64,000 nucleotides of DNA. Origin: Larkinella knui. Lineage in GTDB: Bacteria; Bacteroidota; Bacteroidia; Cytophagales; Spirosomataceae. The notes beneath the pieces were generated by a model. It did no database searches and was not told the origin of the DNA. It saw only the letters and a list, made by a program, of their open reading frames with translations. Each line of letters starts with the position of its first letter. Position 1 is the first letter of the stretch. Below are positions 43,513-51,333 of the stretch, piece by piece. The stretch covers positions 1,161,257 to 1,225,256 of the forward strand of contig NZ_RQJP01000002.1 of assembly GCF_003858645.1 (NCBI RefSeq), read 5' to 3'. A program made the translations under genes and the position numbers.

Positions 43513-44130
43513 ATGACTCGTTTTATCAATTCGCTGCTCCGTCTGTTTCTCATCGTCCTGCTGGTTGTTGGCCTGATTGTTTTCTGGGAGCAACTACGCG
43601 GCTGGTCGGTTTTCAGTGGGTTGACAAAAAAGGAAACTACCATCCAAACCGTTGTTTTACAGGAAGTAACCGAATTGGGAAAACTGGAGTTGGTTCAATA
43701 CCGCTTTAAAGACATCGTTGAACATCAGTCCGTGCGGCAATGGTTACCCAATCCAAAAGCGGTACTGATTGTGGAAGGAGAAGCCATCGGTTGTCTGGAT
43801 TTGACCAAAATAACCGCAGAAGACATTACGTCCCAGGGCGATAGCCTGATTGTTCACTTGCCCGATCCGGAACTCTGCTCGTATAAAATCAACCACGATC
43901 GCTCGCGGGTTTTTAATACGGAATACGCTTTTTTTGAGGAAGCCCAACTGGTCAATGAAGCCTACCAACGGGCCGAAATCCAAATCCGGCAATCGGCGCT
44001 GAACAGCGGTATTCTGGCGCAAACCCGCCAGAACGCCGACAAAATCCTTAAACCGATGCTGGAACGCATTTCCGGCAAAAAAGTATTTCTGACGACCCGG
44101 ATGAAGGCCACCCTGCAACCACTCCGCTAG
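43513..44130 (+). CDS. DUF4230-domain membrane protein
   Basis: A 205-residue protein with one N-terminal membrane helix (about 8-30, LFLIVLLVVGLIVFW) and an extracytoplasmic DUF4230 domain (about 40-200; ELGKLELVQYRFKDIVEHQ, AIGCLDLTKI). The family is widespread and unknown in function. Its ATG at 43513 follows the long palindrome. The last four bases CTAG give TAG stop codons to both this gene and the convergent eutC. Confidence 0.78.
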   Translation: MTRFINSLLRLFLIVLLVVGLIVFWEQLRGWSVFSGLTKKETTIQTVVLQEVTELGKLELVQYRFKDIVEHQSVRQWLPNPKAVLIVEGEAIGCLDLTKITAEDITSQGDSLIVHLPDPELCSYKINHDRSRVFNTEYAFFEEAQLVNEAYQRAEIQIRQSALNSGILAQTRQNADKILKPMLERISGKKVFLTTRMKATLQPLR

Positions 44131-44891
44131 GGCGTCAATAGATTATCGTCAAATTCGTCCTTCAACTGAACACCCGACAACCGCCGTGCTTTCATTTCGG
44201 TGAGCAGATAGAGCAACTTCTGTACGGCGGCTTCGTACGGAAAGCCTTCGGGCCGGATGTTGGAAATGCAATTGCGCGATTCGTCGGTCAAACCGGGTTG
44301 CGGGCGGAACGTCAGGTAGGCCCCCAGGCTGTCGGGCGACGTCAGGCCGGGCCGTTCACCAATCAGCACCACCACCATGTCGGCTTTCAGCGCGTGCGCG
44401 ATTTCATCGCCAATGGCCACGCGGCCCTGTTCCACCAGACACAACGGCGCCAGTGACCAGCCCAGTTTCGAAACTTCTTCGCCCAACCGTGAAACCACCG
44501 TCACCGCATGCCGATTGATGGCCGTTGCCGACAAGCCATCGGCTATAACAATGCAGAGATCGAAACCGGTCAGGTCTTCGAAACCGGTCAGACTCTCTCG
44601 GCTTTTTTCAGCCAGTTTTCGACCGTAATCCGGCCGTTGAAGGTACTGCTGGCGGTTTTCGGCCCGGCTGTGAAGTAACAAAACCGGTTGATGAACAGCC
44701 TGCAATCGCTCCAGCAACTCATCCCGTTCCAGCTCCGAATAAACCGCATCCCGGGCGCGGGCGTGGTCGAGCTGAAAATCCAGGAGCGCGCGGGTGGGCA
44801 GGCTGTGGCCCGTCCGTCCGCGGGCGATGCGGGCGGAGGTGTGGTTTTGCAGGAAAATCCACGGATCGGGTTGGTCGGGCAAAGGAGTCAT
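44127..44891 (-). CDS. eutC: Ethanolamine ammonia-lyase, light chain
   Basis: A 254-residue EutC, full length for the smaller subunit. It opens with DPWIFLQNHTSARIARGRTG and shows the DLCIVIADGLSATAINRHAV core. With EutB it deaminates ethanolamine to acetaldehyde and ammonia using adenosylcobalamin. The ATG at 44891 overlaps the eutB stop by 4 bp (ATGA), typical of this coupled pair; a longer frame upstream overlaps eutB heavily and is rejected. No eutA reactivase, eutH transporter, aldehyde dehydrogenase or microcompartment shell genes are next to it. Confidence 0.93.
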   Translation of the reverse strand: MTPLPDQPDPWIFLQNHTSARIARGRTGHSLPTRALLDFQLDHARARDAVYSELERDELLERLQAVHQPVLLLHSRAENRQQYLQRPDYGRKLAEKSRESLTGFEDLTGFDLCIVIADGLSATAINRHAVTVVSRLGEEVSKLGWSLAPLCLVEQGRVAIGDEIAHALKADMVVVLIGERPGLTSPDSLGAYLTFRPQPGLTDESRNCISNIRPEGFPYEAAVQKLLYLLTEMKARRLSGVQLKDEFDDNLLTP

Positions 44892-46267
44892 AAACCGGCA
44901 GCTTGCAGTAAACGATGCGTTGTTGTAACCGGCATGAGCTTTCCGTCGGCACTCATCAGTTCCATCCGGAGAAGCCACGCTTCAAACTCCGGCGCGGGGC
45001 GCAGTCGGCACAGATCACGCAGATACAGCGCATCGTGAAACGACGTACTCTGGTAATGCAACATCACGTCGTCGGCTCCCGGAATGCCCATGATAAAATT
45101 GACACCCGCCACACCGAGCAAGGTCAGCAGCGTGTCCATGTCATCCTGATCGGCTTCGGCGTGGTTCGTATAACAGATGTCAACACCCATCGGCAGTCCG
45201 AGCAACTTCCCGCAACAATGGTCTTCCAGGCCGGCGCGGATAATCTGTTTTCCATTGTATAAATACTCCGGCCCGATAAAACCGACTACCGTATTGACTA
45301 ACAACGGCTCAAAAAGGCGGGCGACGGCATAGGCCCGAACCTCGCAGGTTTGTTGATCGACGCCGTGGTGGGCATTGGCCGACAAAGCACTCCCCTGTCC
45401 GGTTTCAAAATACATCACATTCTGGCCAACCGTGCCCCGTTGCAGGGCGCGGGTAGCGTCAAATCCTTCCCGAAGGAGGGCGATATCGATCCCAAAAGAA
45501 GCATTGACAGCTTCGGTACCGCCGATGGATTGAAACATCAGATCGACCGGCGCGCCCTGTTCAATGGCCTGAAGTGTGGTAGTGATGTGACTCAGGACAC
45601 ACGTTTGCGTCGGAATCTCGAACCGCTGCCGGATCTGGTCCATCATGTCCAGCAGCCGAACGACCGTCCGAACATGGTCAGTAGCCGGATTGATGCCAAT
45701 AACCGCATCGCCACTGCCGTAAAATAGCCCATCGACCATGCTGGCCGCCACGCCCCGGAAGTCGTCGGTTGGGTGATTGGGTTGCAAACGGGTCGAAAAC
45801 CGGCCTTTCAATCCGATGGTATTCCGAAACCGGGTAACGACTTCACACTTTGCCGAAACCGTGATCAAATCCTGGTTCCGCATCAGTTTGCTGACGGCCG
45901 CTACCATTTCCGGCGTAAAGCCCGGTTGTAGCCGGGTAAGGGTTGGGGTATCGACTTCGTCCGACAGCAGGTAATTCCGCAAATCGCCGACCGTCAGGTG
46001 GCTGATGGGCGCAAAAGCCGCGGTATTGTGCGTATCCTGAATCAACCGGGTTATTTCATCGGTTTCGTAAGGGATAACCGCTTCGTTCAGGAACGTCGTC
46101 AGCGGCACATCCGCCAGCGCCATCTGGGCGGCAACGCGTTCCTCGGCGGTTTCGGCCGCAACGCCCGCCAGTTGGTCGCCCGACCGCAACGGCGTAGCTT
46201 TTGCCAGCAACGTTTTCAGGTCGTCGAAGCGGTAGGTCAGGTTTCGAACAGCAGAACGATAGGCCAT
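44888..46267 (-). CDS. eutB: Ethanolamine ammonia-lyase, heavy chain
   Basis: A 459-residue EutB, slightly longer than the approximately 453-residue enterobacterial form. Recognisable blocks include MANKQ-type VGDLRNYLLSDEVDTPTL, GDAVIGINPATDH, FQSIGGTEAVNASFG and MYFETGQGSALSANAH near the cobalamin and substrate site. It is the catalytic chain. Upstream (46268-46413) I see no cobalamin riboswitch signature. The divergent gene is a phosphonatase-like hydrolase, suggesting that ethanolamine-like compounds are handled together here. Confidence 0.95.
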   Translation of the reverse strand: MAYRSAVRNLTYRFDDLKTLLAKATPLRSGDQLAGVAAETAEERVAAQMALADVPLTTFLNEAVIPYETDEITRLIQDTHNTAAFAPISHLTVGDLRNYLLSDEVDTPTLTRLQPGFTPEMVAAVSKLMRNQDLITVSAKCEVVTRFRNTIGLKGRFSTRLQPNHPTDDFRGVAASMVDGLFYGSGDAVIGINPATDHVRTVVRLLDMMDQIRQRFEIPTQTCVLSHITTTLQAIEQGAPVDLMFQSIGGTEAVNASFGIDIALLREGFDATRALQRGTVGQNVMYFETGQGSALSANAHHGVDQQTCEVRAYAVARLFEPLLVNTVVGFIGPEYLYNGKQIIRAGLEDHCCGKLLGLPMGVDICYTNHAEADQDDMDTLLTLLGVAGVNFIMGIPGADDVMLHYQSTSFHDALYLRDLCRLRPAPEFEAWLLRMELMSADGKLMPVTTTHRLLQAAGL

Positions 46268-46413
46268 AGTGGTAACAAATTCGAAAAGAATGGTACGAAA
46301 ATCAGTGAATAAAGCCCACAGGGATCAAAAATGGAATCTACTAACAAGCACGGATAACCCCAAGTATTACAGGAATTTAATAAACCCATAACCGTTTATA
46401 GCCCGGTCTTTTG

Positions 46414-46421
46414 TATGTTTG
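46414..46421 (+). promoter_or_regulatory. Putative -7 box for the phosphonatase-like gene
   Basis: TATGTTTG, exact TAnnTTTG, 30 bases before the ATG at 46452. No TTG partner at the expected distance. Confidence 0.4.
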
Positions 46422-46451
46422 GCGATTGGTAGTTTATCCCTTTTTGCAAAA

Positions 46452-47207
46452 ATGAAATCATTCCAACTGGTGGTATTTGATATGGCTGGCACGACGGTTC
46501 GGGACCAGCACGAGGTGGAACATTGTTTTGCCCAGGCCGCTTCCCAAACCAAGCTGATCGTCAGCGACGAACGCATTCTGGCCATGCAGGGCCTTTCCAA
46601 GCGGTTTGTTTTTGAAACGTTGTGGAAAGAACAACTCGGTGAACCCACCGCATCGGAATTGAAAACCAGGGTCGACCACTCGTATCTGCTCTTTACCGAA
46701 ATCCTGGAAAATCATTACCGGACTCAACCCGTCGTTCCAACCGAGGGCTGCCTGGAAACCTTCGCTTATCTGCGGAAAAACGGCATTTCCATTGCCCTGA
46801 CGACCGGTTTTTATCGTAAAGTAACCGATATTATTCTCGAAAAATTAGGCTGGCTGACCGGTCTGGACGAGCAGTATGTGGGCACTAGCCAAACCATTAT
46901 TCAGGTTTCGATCGCCAGCGATGAGGTAGAACACGGCCGGCCGCAACCACTCATGATTCAAAAAGCGATGCGGTTATTGAACGTTACCGATCCAAAGCGG
47001 GTGGTAAACATTGGCGATACGCCTTCGGATTTGTTGTCGGGACAGGCGGCTCAGGTTGGTTTGAATCTGGGCGTTGTCAATGGCACCCACACGCGCAGTC
47101 AGCTCGAAACCTACCCGCACGACCGGTTCCTGGAATCGCTCGGCGATTTGCCGGGTATCCTGTCGGCATCGGCGTTTCAGTCCCTGGCAAACGGTTTTAC
47201 TCTGTAA
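46452..47207 (+). CDS. Phosphonatase-like HAD hydrolase (PhnX-like)
   Basis: A 251-residue HAD protein. Motif I is FDMAGTTVRD: the nucleophile Asp10 followed by Ala12 in place of the usual second Asp, the DxAGT signature of phosphonoacetaldehyde hydrolase relatives. A lysine (Lys50, MQGLSKRFVF) falls where PhnX has its Schiff-base lysine. Motif III/IV is VVNIGDTPSDLLSG. It is probably a phosphonatase-like enzyme (TIGR03351 type) cleaving a C-P bond of an aldehyde phosphonate. It shares direction and a 17-bp gap with the FAD oxidoreductase, a pairing known in aminophosphonate loci. Whether Lys50 truly aligns with the catalytic lysine needs an alignment. Confidence 0.82.
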   Translation: MKSFQLVVFDMAGTTVRDQHEVEHCFAQAASQTKLIVSDERILAMQGLSKRFVFETLWKEQLGEPTASELKTRVDHSYLLFTEILENHYRTQPVVPTEGCLETFAYLRKNGISIALTTGFYRKVTDIILEKLGWLTGLDEQYVGTSQTIIQVSIASDEVEHGRPQPLMIQKAMRLLNVTDPKRVVNIGDTPSDLLSGQAAQVGLNLGVVNGTHTRSQLETYPHDRFLESLGDLPGILSASAFQSLANGFTL

Positions 47208-47224
47208 TCGTAATTATACTTCTC

Positions 47225-48370
47225 TTGGCTTCTTTCGATTTTATCATTGTCGGCTCGGGCGCGTTGGGAACGTTTCATGCCCTTCATGCGGCCCGCGCCG
47301 GAAAACGGGTTCTGCTTCTTGAAAAAGACAACCGGCCCGTCAGCGCCACCGTCCGGAATTTTGGGCAGGTAGTCCCGTCCGGTTTGAGTGGACGATGGTA
47401 TGAATACGGACGGCGGAGTCTGGAACTTTACCGGCAAATTCAACAGGAATACGACATCACGGTTCGGCAGAATGGGTCGGTTTACGTAGCTTCCGATGCC
47501 GATGAATGGCAGTTGGCCAACGAGTTATACGATCTGCGCCGGGCCGACGATTACCCCTGCGTGTTGTGGTCGAAAGCCCGGACGCTGGCGAACTATCCGG
47601 CCTTACGGCCCGAGTACGTGCAGGGCGCGCTAGTTTTCCCGGATGAAATCAGTGTGGAACCCGATCGAATGATTTACCGGCTAATCAGCTACCTGACGAC
47701 CAAATACGCCAACGTAACGTACCGCAACAACGCTGCGGTCATCGGGTGCGAATCGACGGCGGGGGGCGCAACGGTTCGGCTGGCCAACGGCGAGCGATTG
47801 CAGGCCCAAAAAGTACTGATCTGTAATGGCAGCGAATTCCGGTTGTTGTATCCGGACCTGTTCGCCCAAAGTGGCCTGGTGGTGAGTAAATTACAGATGA
47901 TGCAGACAATTCCGATGCCGGAAATTATGCTTCCCGGAAACATTCTGACGGGCCTGACCATCCGGCGTTACGAGTCATTTGCCGAATGTCCGTCGTATGC
48001 CAGCCTGCAAACGCCCGACCACCTGGTCGAGCTCAGGAAATGGGGTATTCACGTGCTCTTCAAGCAGGCTCTCGACGGTTCCATTATCATCGGTGATTCG
48101 CACGAGTACGCAGCAGCCACCCAAACCGATGATTTGGGTTTCGATACGAAAGATTATGTGAATCACCTCATTATTCAGGAAGCCAGCCGCATCGTCAAGT
48201 TTCCGGTCGACCAGATTCAGCGGACGTGGGCCGGTTTCTACGCCCAGACTACGCAGGAAATTTTCGAAGCTGATCTGGATACTATTCACATCATTACCGG
48301 TATTGGCGGGAAAGGCATGACTTCCAGCGCCGGTTTTGTCGAAGAAACCATCCGGCGGTTGTTTAATTAG
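47225..48370 (+). CDS. FAD-dependent amine oxidoreductase (TIGR03364-like)
   Basis: A 381-residue DAO-family flavoprotein. The dinucleotide-binding motif is IVGSGALGTFHALHAARAG, followed by LLEKD; the C terminus carries TGIGGKGMTSS. Proteins of this subtype accompany phosphonatase-like hydrolases and are proposed to deaminate an aminophosphonate, giving the aldehyde the hydrolase then cleaves. That role is inferred from the pairing with the gene at 46452. The start is a TTG at 47225, since no ATG lies ahead of the Rossmann motif. Ends at a terminator. Confidence 0.82.
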   Translation: MASFDFIIVGSGALGTFHALHAARAGKRVLLLEKDNRPVSATVRNFGQVVPSGLSGRWYEYGRRSLELYRQIQQEYDITVRQNGSVYVASDADEWQLANELYDLRRADDYPCVLWSKARTLANYPALRPEYVQGALVFPDEISVEPDRMIYRLISYLTTKYANVTYRNNAAVIGCESTAGGATVRLANGERLQAQKVLICNGSEFRLLYPDLFAQSGLVVSKLQMMQTIPMPEIMLPGNILTGLTIRRYESFAECPSYASLQTPDHLVELRKWGIHVLFKQALDGSIIIGDSHEYAAATQTDDLGFDTKDYVNHLIIQEASRIVKFPVDQIQRTWAGFYAQTTQEIFEADLDTIHIITGIGGKGMTSSAGFVEETIRRLFN

Positions 48371-48431
48371 AAGAAAGAGGCCAGACCAGAGCGTACAGAC
48401 CATTGTCTCATCTCGTTCTTCTCAAAACTAA

Positions 48432-48467
48432 AAAAAGCAGGAAGCCAAAGGCCAGTTCCTGCTTTTT
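48432..48467 (+). terminator. Terminator between the FAD oxidoreductase and DUF5606 genes
   Basis: AAAAAGCAGGAA / TTCCTGCTTTTT, a 12-bp stem with a 12-base loop, A run on one side and T run on the other; it serves both convergent genes. Confidence 0.85.
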
Positions 48468-48489
48468 AGATTACTGAAAATGAAACTCT

Positions 48490-48972
48490 TTAGGCTTTTT
48501 GCTCCTCCGTTTCGGCGGTTGCCGATGGCGTTTCTTCCCCGGCAGATTCGCTGGTAGCGGTTTCTGTTTTTTTCTCGAACGCTTCCGGGAGGCTTTTCCG
48601 CAGAATGGCATACCAGCCGAGCATTTTTTTCACATCGGACATATGCACCCGATCGCGGTCGTATTCCGGCACCACTTCAGCAATAAAATCGGCCAGTTCG
48701 GTGTTCGACGCTGATTTTGGCGTTATGGGCAAATTGTCTTCGTATTTTTCATAAATGGCCAGAAAAACATCGCCCAGGGGCTTTGATTGTTCGTCGTCAT
48801 CCGTATAAATCGAAATGTCTTTCAACACCGATACGCGAGCTGTTGGCCCGATCATCGATTTTTCTTTTTTCTCATCAAGCGACTCCACAATCACGCCAGT
48901 CCGGCTGGGTTTCATGATTCGGTATAAGCCGCTTTTTCCGGCAATATTTGCAATTTCTTTCAGCGCTTCCAT
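48490..48972 (-). CDS. DUF5606-domain protein
   Basis: A 160-residue soluble protein. The first 120 residues are a DUF5606 domain (ANIAGKSGLYRIMKPSRTG, VIVESLDEKKEK), a Bacteroidota family of unknown role; the tail (about 130-160) is Glu/Ala/Thr-rich and probably disordered. The conserved mid-section HMSDVKKMLGWYAIL is visible. Monocistronic, with a -7-like box at 49041. Cytoplasmic; no catalytic motif. Confidence 0.82.
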   Translation of the reverse strand: MEALKEIANIAGKSGLYRIMKPSRTGVIVESLDEKKEKSMIGPTARVSVLKDISIYTDDDEQSKPLGDVFLAIYEKYEDNLPITPKSASNTELADFIAEVVPEYDRDRVHMSDVKKMLGWYAILRKSLPEAFEKKTETATSESAGEETPSATAETEEQKA

Positions 48973-49040
48973 GCTGCTTGTTTAATTGGTAACGGTCGAT
49001 TTGGTTTGGTTATTGCCAATTTTTCTTAAAAACTGAGGGG

Positions 49041-49048
49041 CAAAGATA
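49041..49048 (-). promoter_or_regulatory. Putative -7 box for the DUF5606 gene
   Basis: Minus strand TATCTTTG, exact TAnnTTTG, about 68 bases upstream of the ATG at 48972. No TTG partner recognised. Confidence 0.35.
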
Positions 49049-49137
49049 GGGTTAATCGCGGGCCGATGATACGAATAGGTCGGATTTAGCCGATTTTAAT
49101 TCGCCCGAAACCGCTTTCGCTGGTGAACCGGCTACGC

Positions 49138-49758
49138 TTATTTAGTGGCCTTCATCTCCTGGTAAAAATCCTTGTTCAGCTGGTCGATATAGGCCAGAAT
49201 CTCCTCTTTGCCCCGGCTGCTCACCGCCGACGAGACAAACATGGGTGGCAATTCGGTCCAGGTTTTGAGCAGCGTTTGCCCGTATTTTTTCACCATTTGC
49301 TGAATGGCATTGGAACTCACTTTTTCGGCTTTTGTGAAGATAATGACAAATGGCAGCCCGCGCTGCCCCATTCGTTCCATAAACTCCAGATCGATGCGCT
49401 GCGGCTCAATTCGGCTATCCACCAGAATGAAGGTGCAAATCAGATTCGGGCGCTCCGACAGATACGTATCGATCATCTTTTCCCATTTCTCCCGCTCCCG
49501 CTGGGGTGCTTTCGCAAAACCGTAGCCCGGCAAATCCACCAGATACCAGTCGGTATTGATGAGAAAATGGTTGATCAACTGGGTCTTTCCCGGCGTTTGT
49601 GACGTTTTGGCCAGCTTATGCCGGGTCGTCAGCATATTAATGAGCGACGATTTTCCGACGTTTGATCGACCAATGAACGCGTATTCCGGTTTATCCGGCT
49701 TCGGACAGCGGGTCGGATCGGAATTACTTATGACGAACTCAGCTTGTTTTACTTCCAT
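49138..49758 (-). CDS. engB: Ribosome biogenesis GTP-binding protein YihA/YsxC
   Basis: A 206-residue EngB GTPase. G1 is GRSNVGKSSL, G3 is VDLPGYGFAKA and G4 is TKAEKVS. The protein assists large-subunit ribosome assembly. The ATG at 49758 (MEVKQAEFVIS) gives a normal length; upstream codons (to 49854) do not look conserved. Lies between DUF5606 and a divergent thioredoxin-like gene. Confidence 0.94.
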   Translation of the reverse strand: MEVKQAEFVISNSDPTRCPKPDKPEYAFIGRSNVGKSSLINMLTTRHKLAKTSQTPGKTQLINHFLINTDWYLVDLPGYGFAKAPQREREKWEKMIDTYLSERPNLICTFILVDSRIEPQRIDLEFMERMGQRGLPFVIIFTKAEKVSSNAIQQMVKKYGQTLLKTWTELPPMFVSSAVSSRGKEEILAYIDQLNKDFYQEMKATK

Positions 49759-49980
49759 AGTGTTCAGAAATCGATTTAGAAAACCGCTCTCCACCTGCAA
49801 AGTTCGTAAAGAATTGAGAAGAGTACTATTAACTATCGAAAATGGAAAGACCACAACCGCTTACAAATCGATATTTTTGCTTAAAATTGTACGATAAATC
49901 CGGTCTTTTATCGGTGCCACGAAACGAATTAGCATCAGTAAGTCGTTACTCTTTTATCAGAACGAACCGCCTATAAGGTT

Positions 49981-50478
49981 ATGAAGAATTTAAGTTTGCT
50001 ATCATTGTTCGTTGTTCTGGCGTTGGTTTTGAACGCCTGCAACACCACCAGTACGAAATCAGAAGGCGACAAACCGGCCGAAACGTCCACTCCGGTGGTG
50101 AGTACGGCCAGTACGGAACCGGGGATTCAGTTCTCGGAAGCTAGCTGGAAAACCCATCTGGCCAAGGCCAAAGCCGAGAATAAACTGGTCTTCCTGGATG
50201 CTTATACCAGTTGGTGCGGCCCCTGCAAAATGCTGCAAAAAAATGTGTTCACGAAGAAAGAAGTGGGAGACTTTTTCAACAAGGAATTTATCAATGTGAA
50301 AGTCGACATGGAAAAAGGCGAAGGCCCGGAACTGGCTTTGCAATATCCACTGGAAGGCTATCCGACCTTACTTTTTATTGACGGCGACGGCAAAGTCGTG
50401 AAGAAAGTACTGGGTTACCAGGAGCCCGAAAAACTACTCGCCATTGGCAAAGGCCTCAAAAACGGAACGGCTTTATAA
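49981..50478 (+). CDS. Thioredoxin-fold lipoprotein
   Basis: A 165-residue protein with a signal and lipobox (LLSLFVVLALVLNAC, Cys20), a Ser/Thr-rich linker (22-50) and a thioredoxin domain carrying the redox motif SWCGPCKM (about 81-84). It is presumably a periplasmic thiol reductase tethered to a membrane. The domain resembles DsbD-gamma-type thioredoxins in its FTKKEVGDFFNKEF segment. Single gene with its own terminator. Confidence 0.88.
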   Translation: MKNLSLLSLFVVLALVLNACNTTSTKSEGDKPAETSTPVVSTASTEPGIQFSEASWKTHLAKAKAENKLVFLDAYTSWCGPCKMLQKNVFTKKEVGDFFNKEFINVKVDMEKGEGPELALQYPLEGYPTLLFIDGDGKVVKKVLGYQEPEKLLAIGKGLKNGTAL

Positions 50479-50498
50479 ATTAGAGCGTATTAAAATGC

Positions 50499-50538
50499 CG
50501 AAAAAGCCGCAGCGGAGCTTCCGTTTGCGGCTTTTTCG
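50499..50538 (+). terminator. Bidirectional terminator after the thioredoxin-like gene
   Basis: CGAAAAAGCCGCA / TGCGGCTTTTTCG, 13-bp perfect stem, loop of 14. It also lies just past the convergent response regulator (stop at 50550). Confidence 0.88.
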
Positions 50539-50549
50539 TTCCATATCGG

Positions 50550-51179
50550 CTAGATTAGCCGGTAATAAGCAGCCAGATCTTTCATGACTAACACATTGTC
50601 TACCTTTAATTTATCAAAAATCCGGGCCTTGTGGGTTCCCACCGTAGAAGTGTGAATGTTCAGTGTATCAGCAATATGACTGACGGATTTGCCTTTCACC
50701 AAATGGTAGGCAATTTCCAGCTCCCGGTTCGACAATAATCCGAATGGGTCAAGCTCTTTCTTGAAGTGAGTGTCCTCCGCCATCTGATCCAGTAGCTCAG
50801 CACAAACGTAGAGTTTTCCGTATAAAATGGAATGGACTGCCTTCAGGATTTCCAAGTCCTCAGCCTGCTTGCTGATGTAGCCCTTCACGCCCAATTGCAA
50901 ATACCGCTTGGCGAACGCATATTCGGTCATGATGGTAAATATCATGATGGGCAGGTCGGGCGCGATGGTGCGGATATTCTGAAGCAGACTAAAGGTGTCG
51001 GTATTGGGCATGTTGATGTCCATAACCATCAAATTATAGCCGGTATCCATAATTTTACTGAAAGCCGTACTGCCGTTTTTGGCTTCATCGATCTGAATGG
51101 CTCCGTATTGTTCCCGCAACAGCAACCGGATGCCCGAACGCACAATGGAATGATCGTCTACTAGTAAAACCTTATACAT
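50550..51179 (-). CDS. NarL/FixJ-type response regulator
   Basis: A 209-residue protein with a receiver domain (Asp8-Asp9 VDDHS; phosphoacceptor Asp in LMVMDINMPNTD at about 55; TIMTE; ISKQA lysine) and a LuxR-type helix-turn-helix (about 145-205: LLSNRELEIAYHLVKGKSVSHIADTL). It is full length. No kinase is adjacent; the two orphan kinases in this window are distant. The target genes are not predictable from here. Confidence 0.92.
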   Translation of the reverse strand: MYKVLLVDDHSIVRSGIRLLLREQYGAIQIDEAKNGSTAFSKIMDTGYNLMVMDINMPNTDTFSLLQNIRTIAPDLPIMIFTIMTEYAFAKRYLQLGVKGYISKQAEDLEILKAVHSILYGKLYVCAELLDQMAEDTHFKKELDPFGLLSNRELEIAYHLVKGKSVSHIADTLNIHTSTVGTHKARIFDKLKVDNVLVMKDLAAYYRLI

Positions 51180-51333
51180 ACTATTTCCTGATTTTGGCTC
51201 GACTTATTCTTAAAGACAGTAGAAAATACTGCCGCATTTGCTCTTTTTATATTATGTACAAGCAATTTTTGAAACTATTCGTACCAATACTACACGGGTG
51301 TTCGACCGACTCGAACACCGGATTACTGAATTC

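Noticed and set aside
46268..46413. Cobalamin riboswitch or microcompartment genes with eutBC
   Set aside because: Neither the riboswitch core nor any shell, eutA or eutH gene is visible.
51297..51319. Terminator of the nucleotide-sugar dehydrogenase
   Set aside because: There is a 9-bp stem but no T run in the gene's direction, so it was not listed as a terminator.
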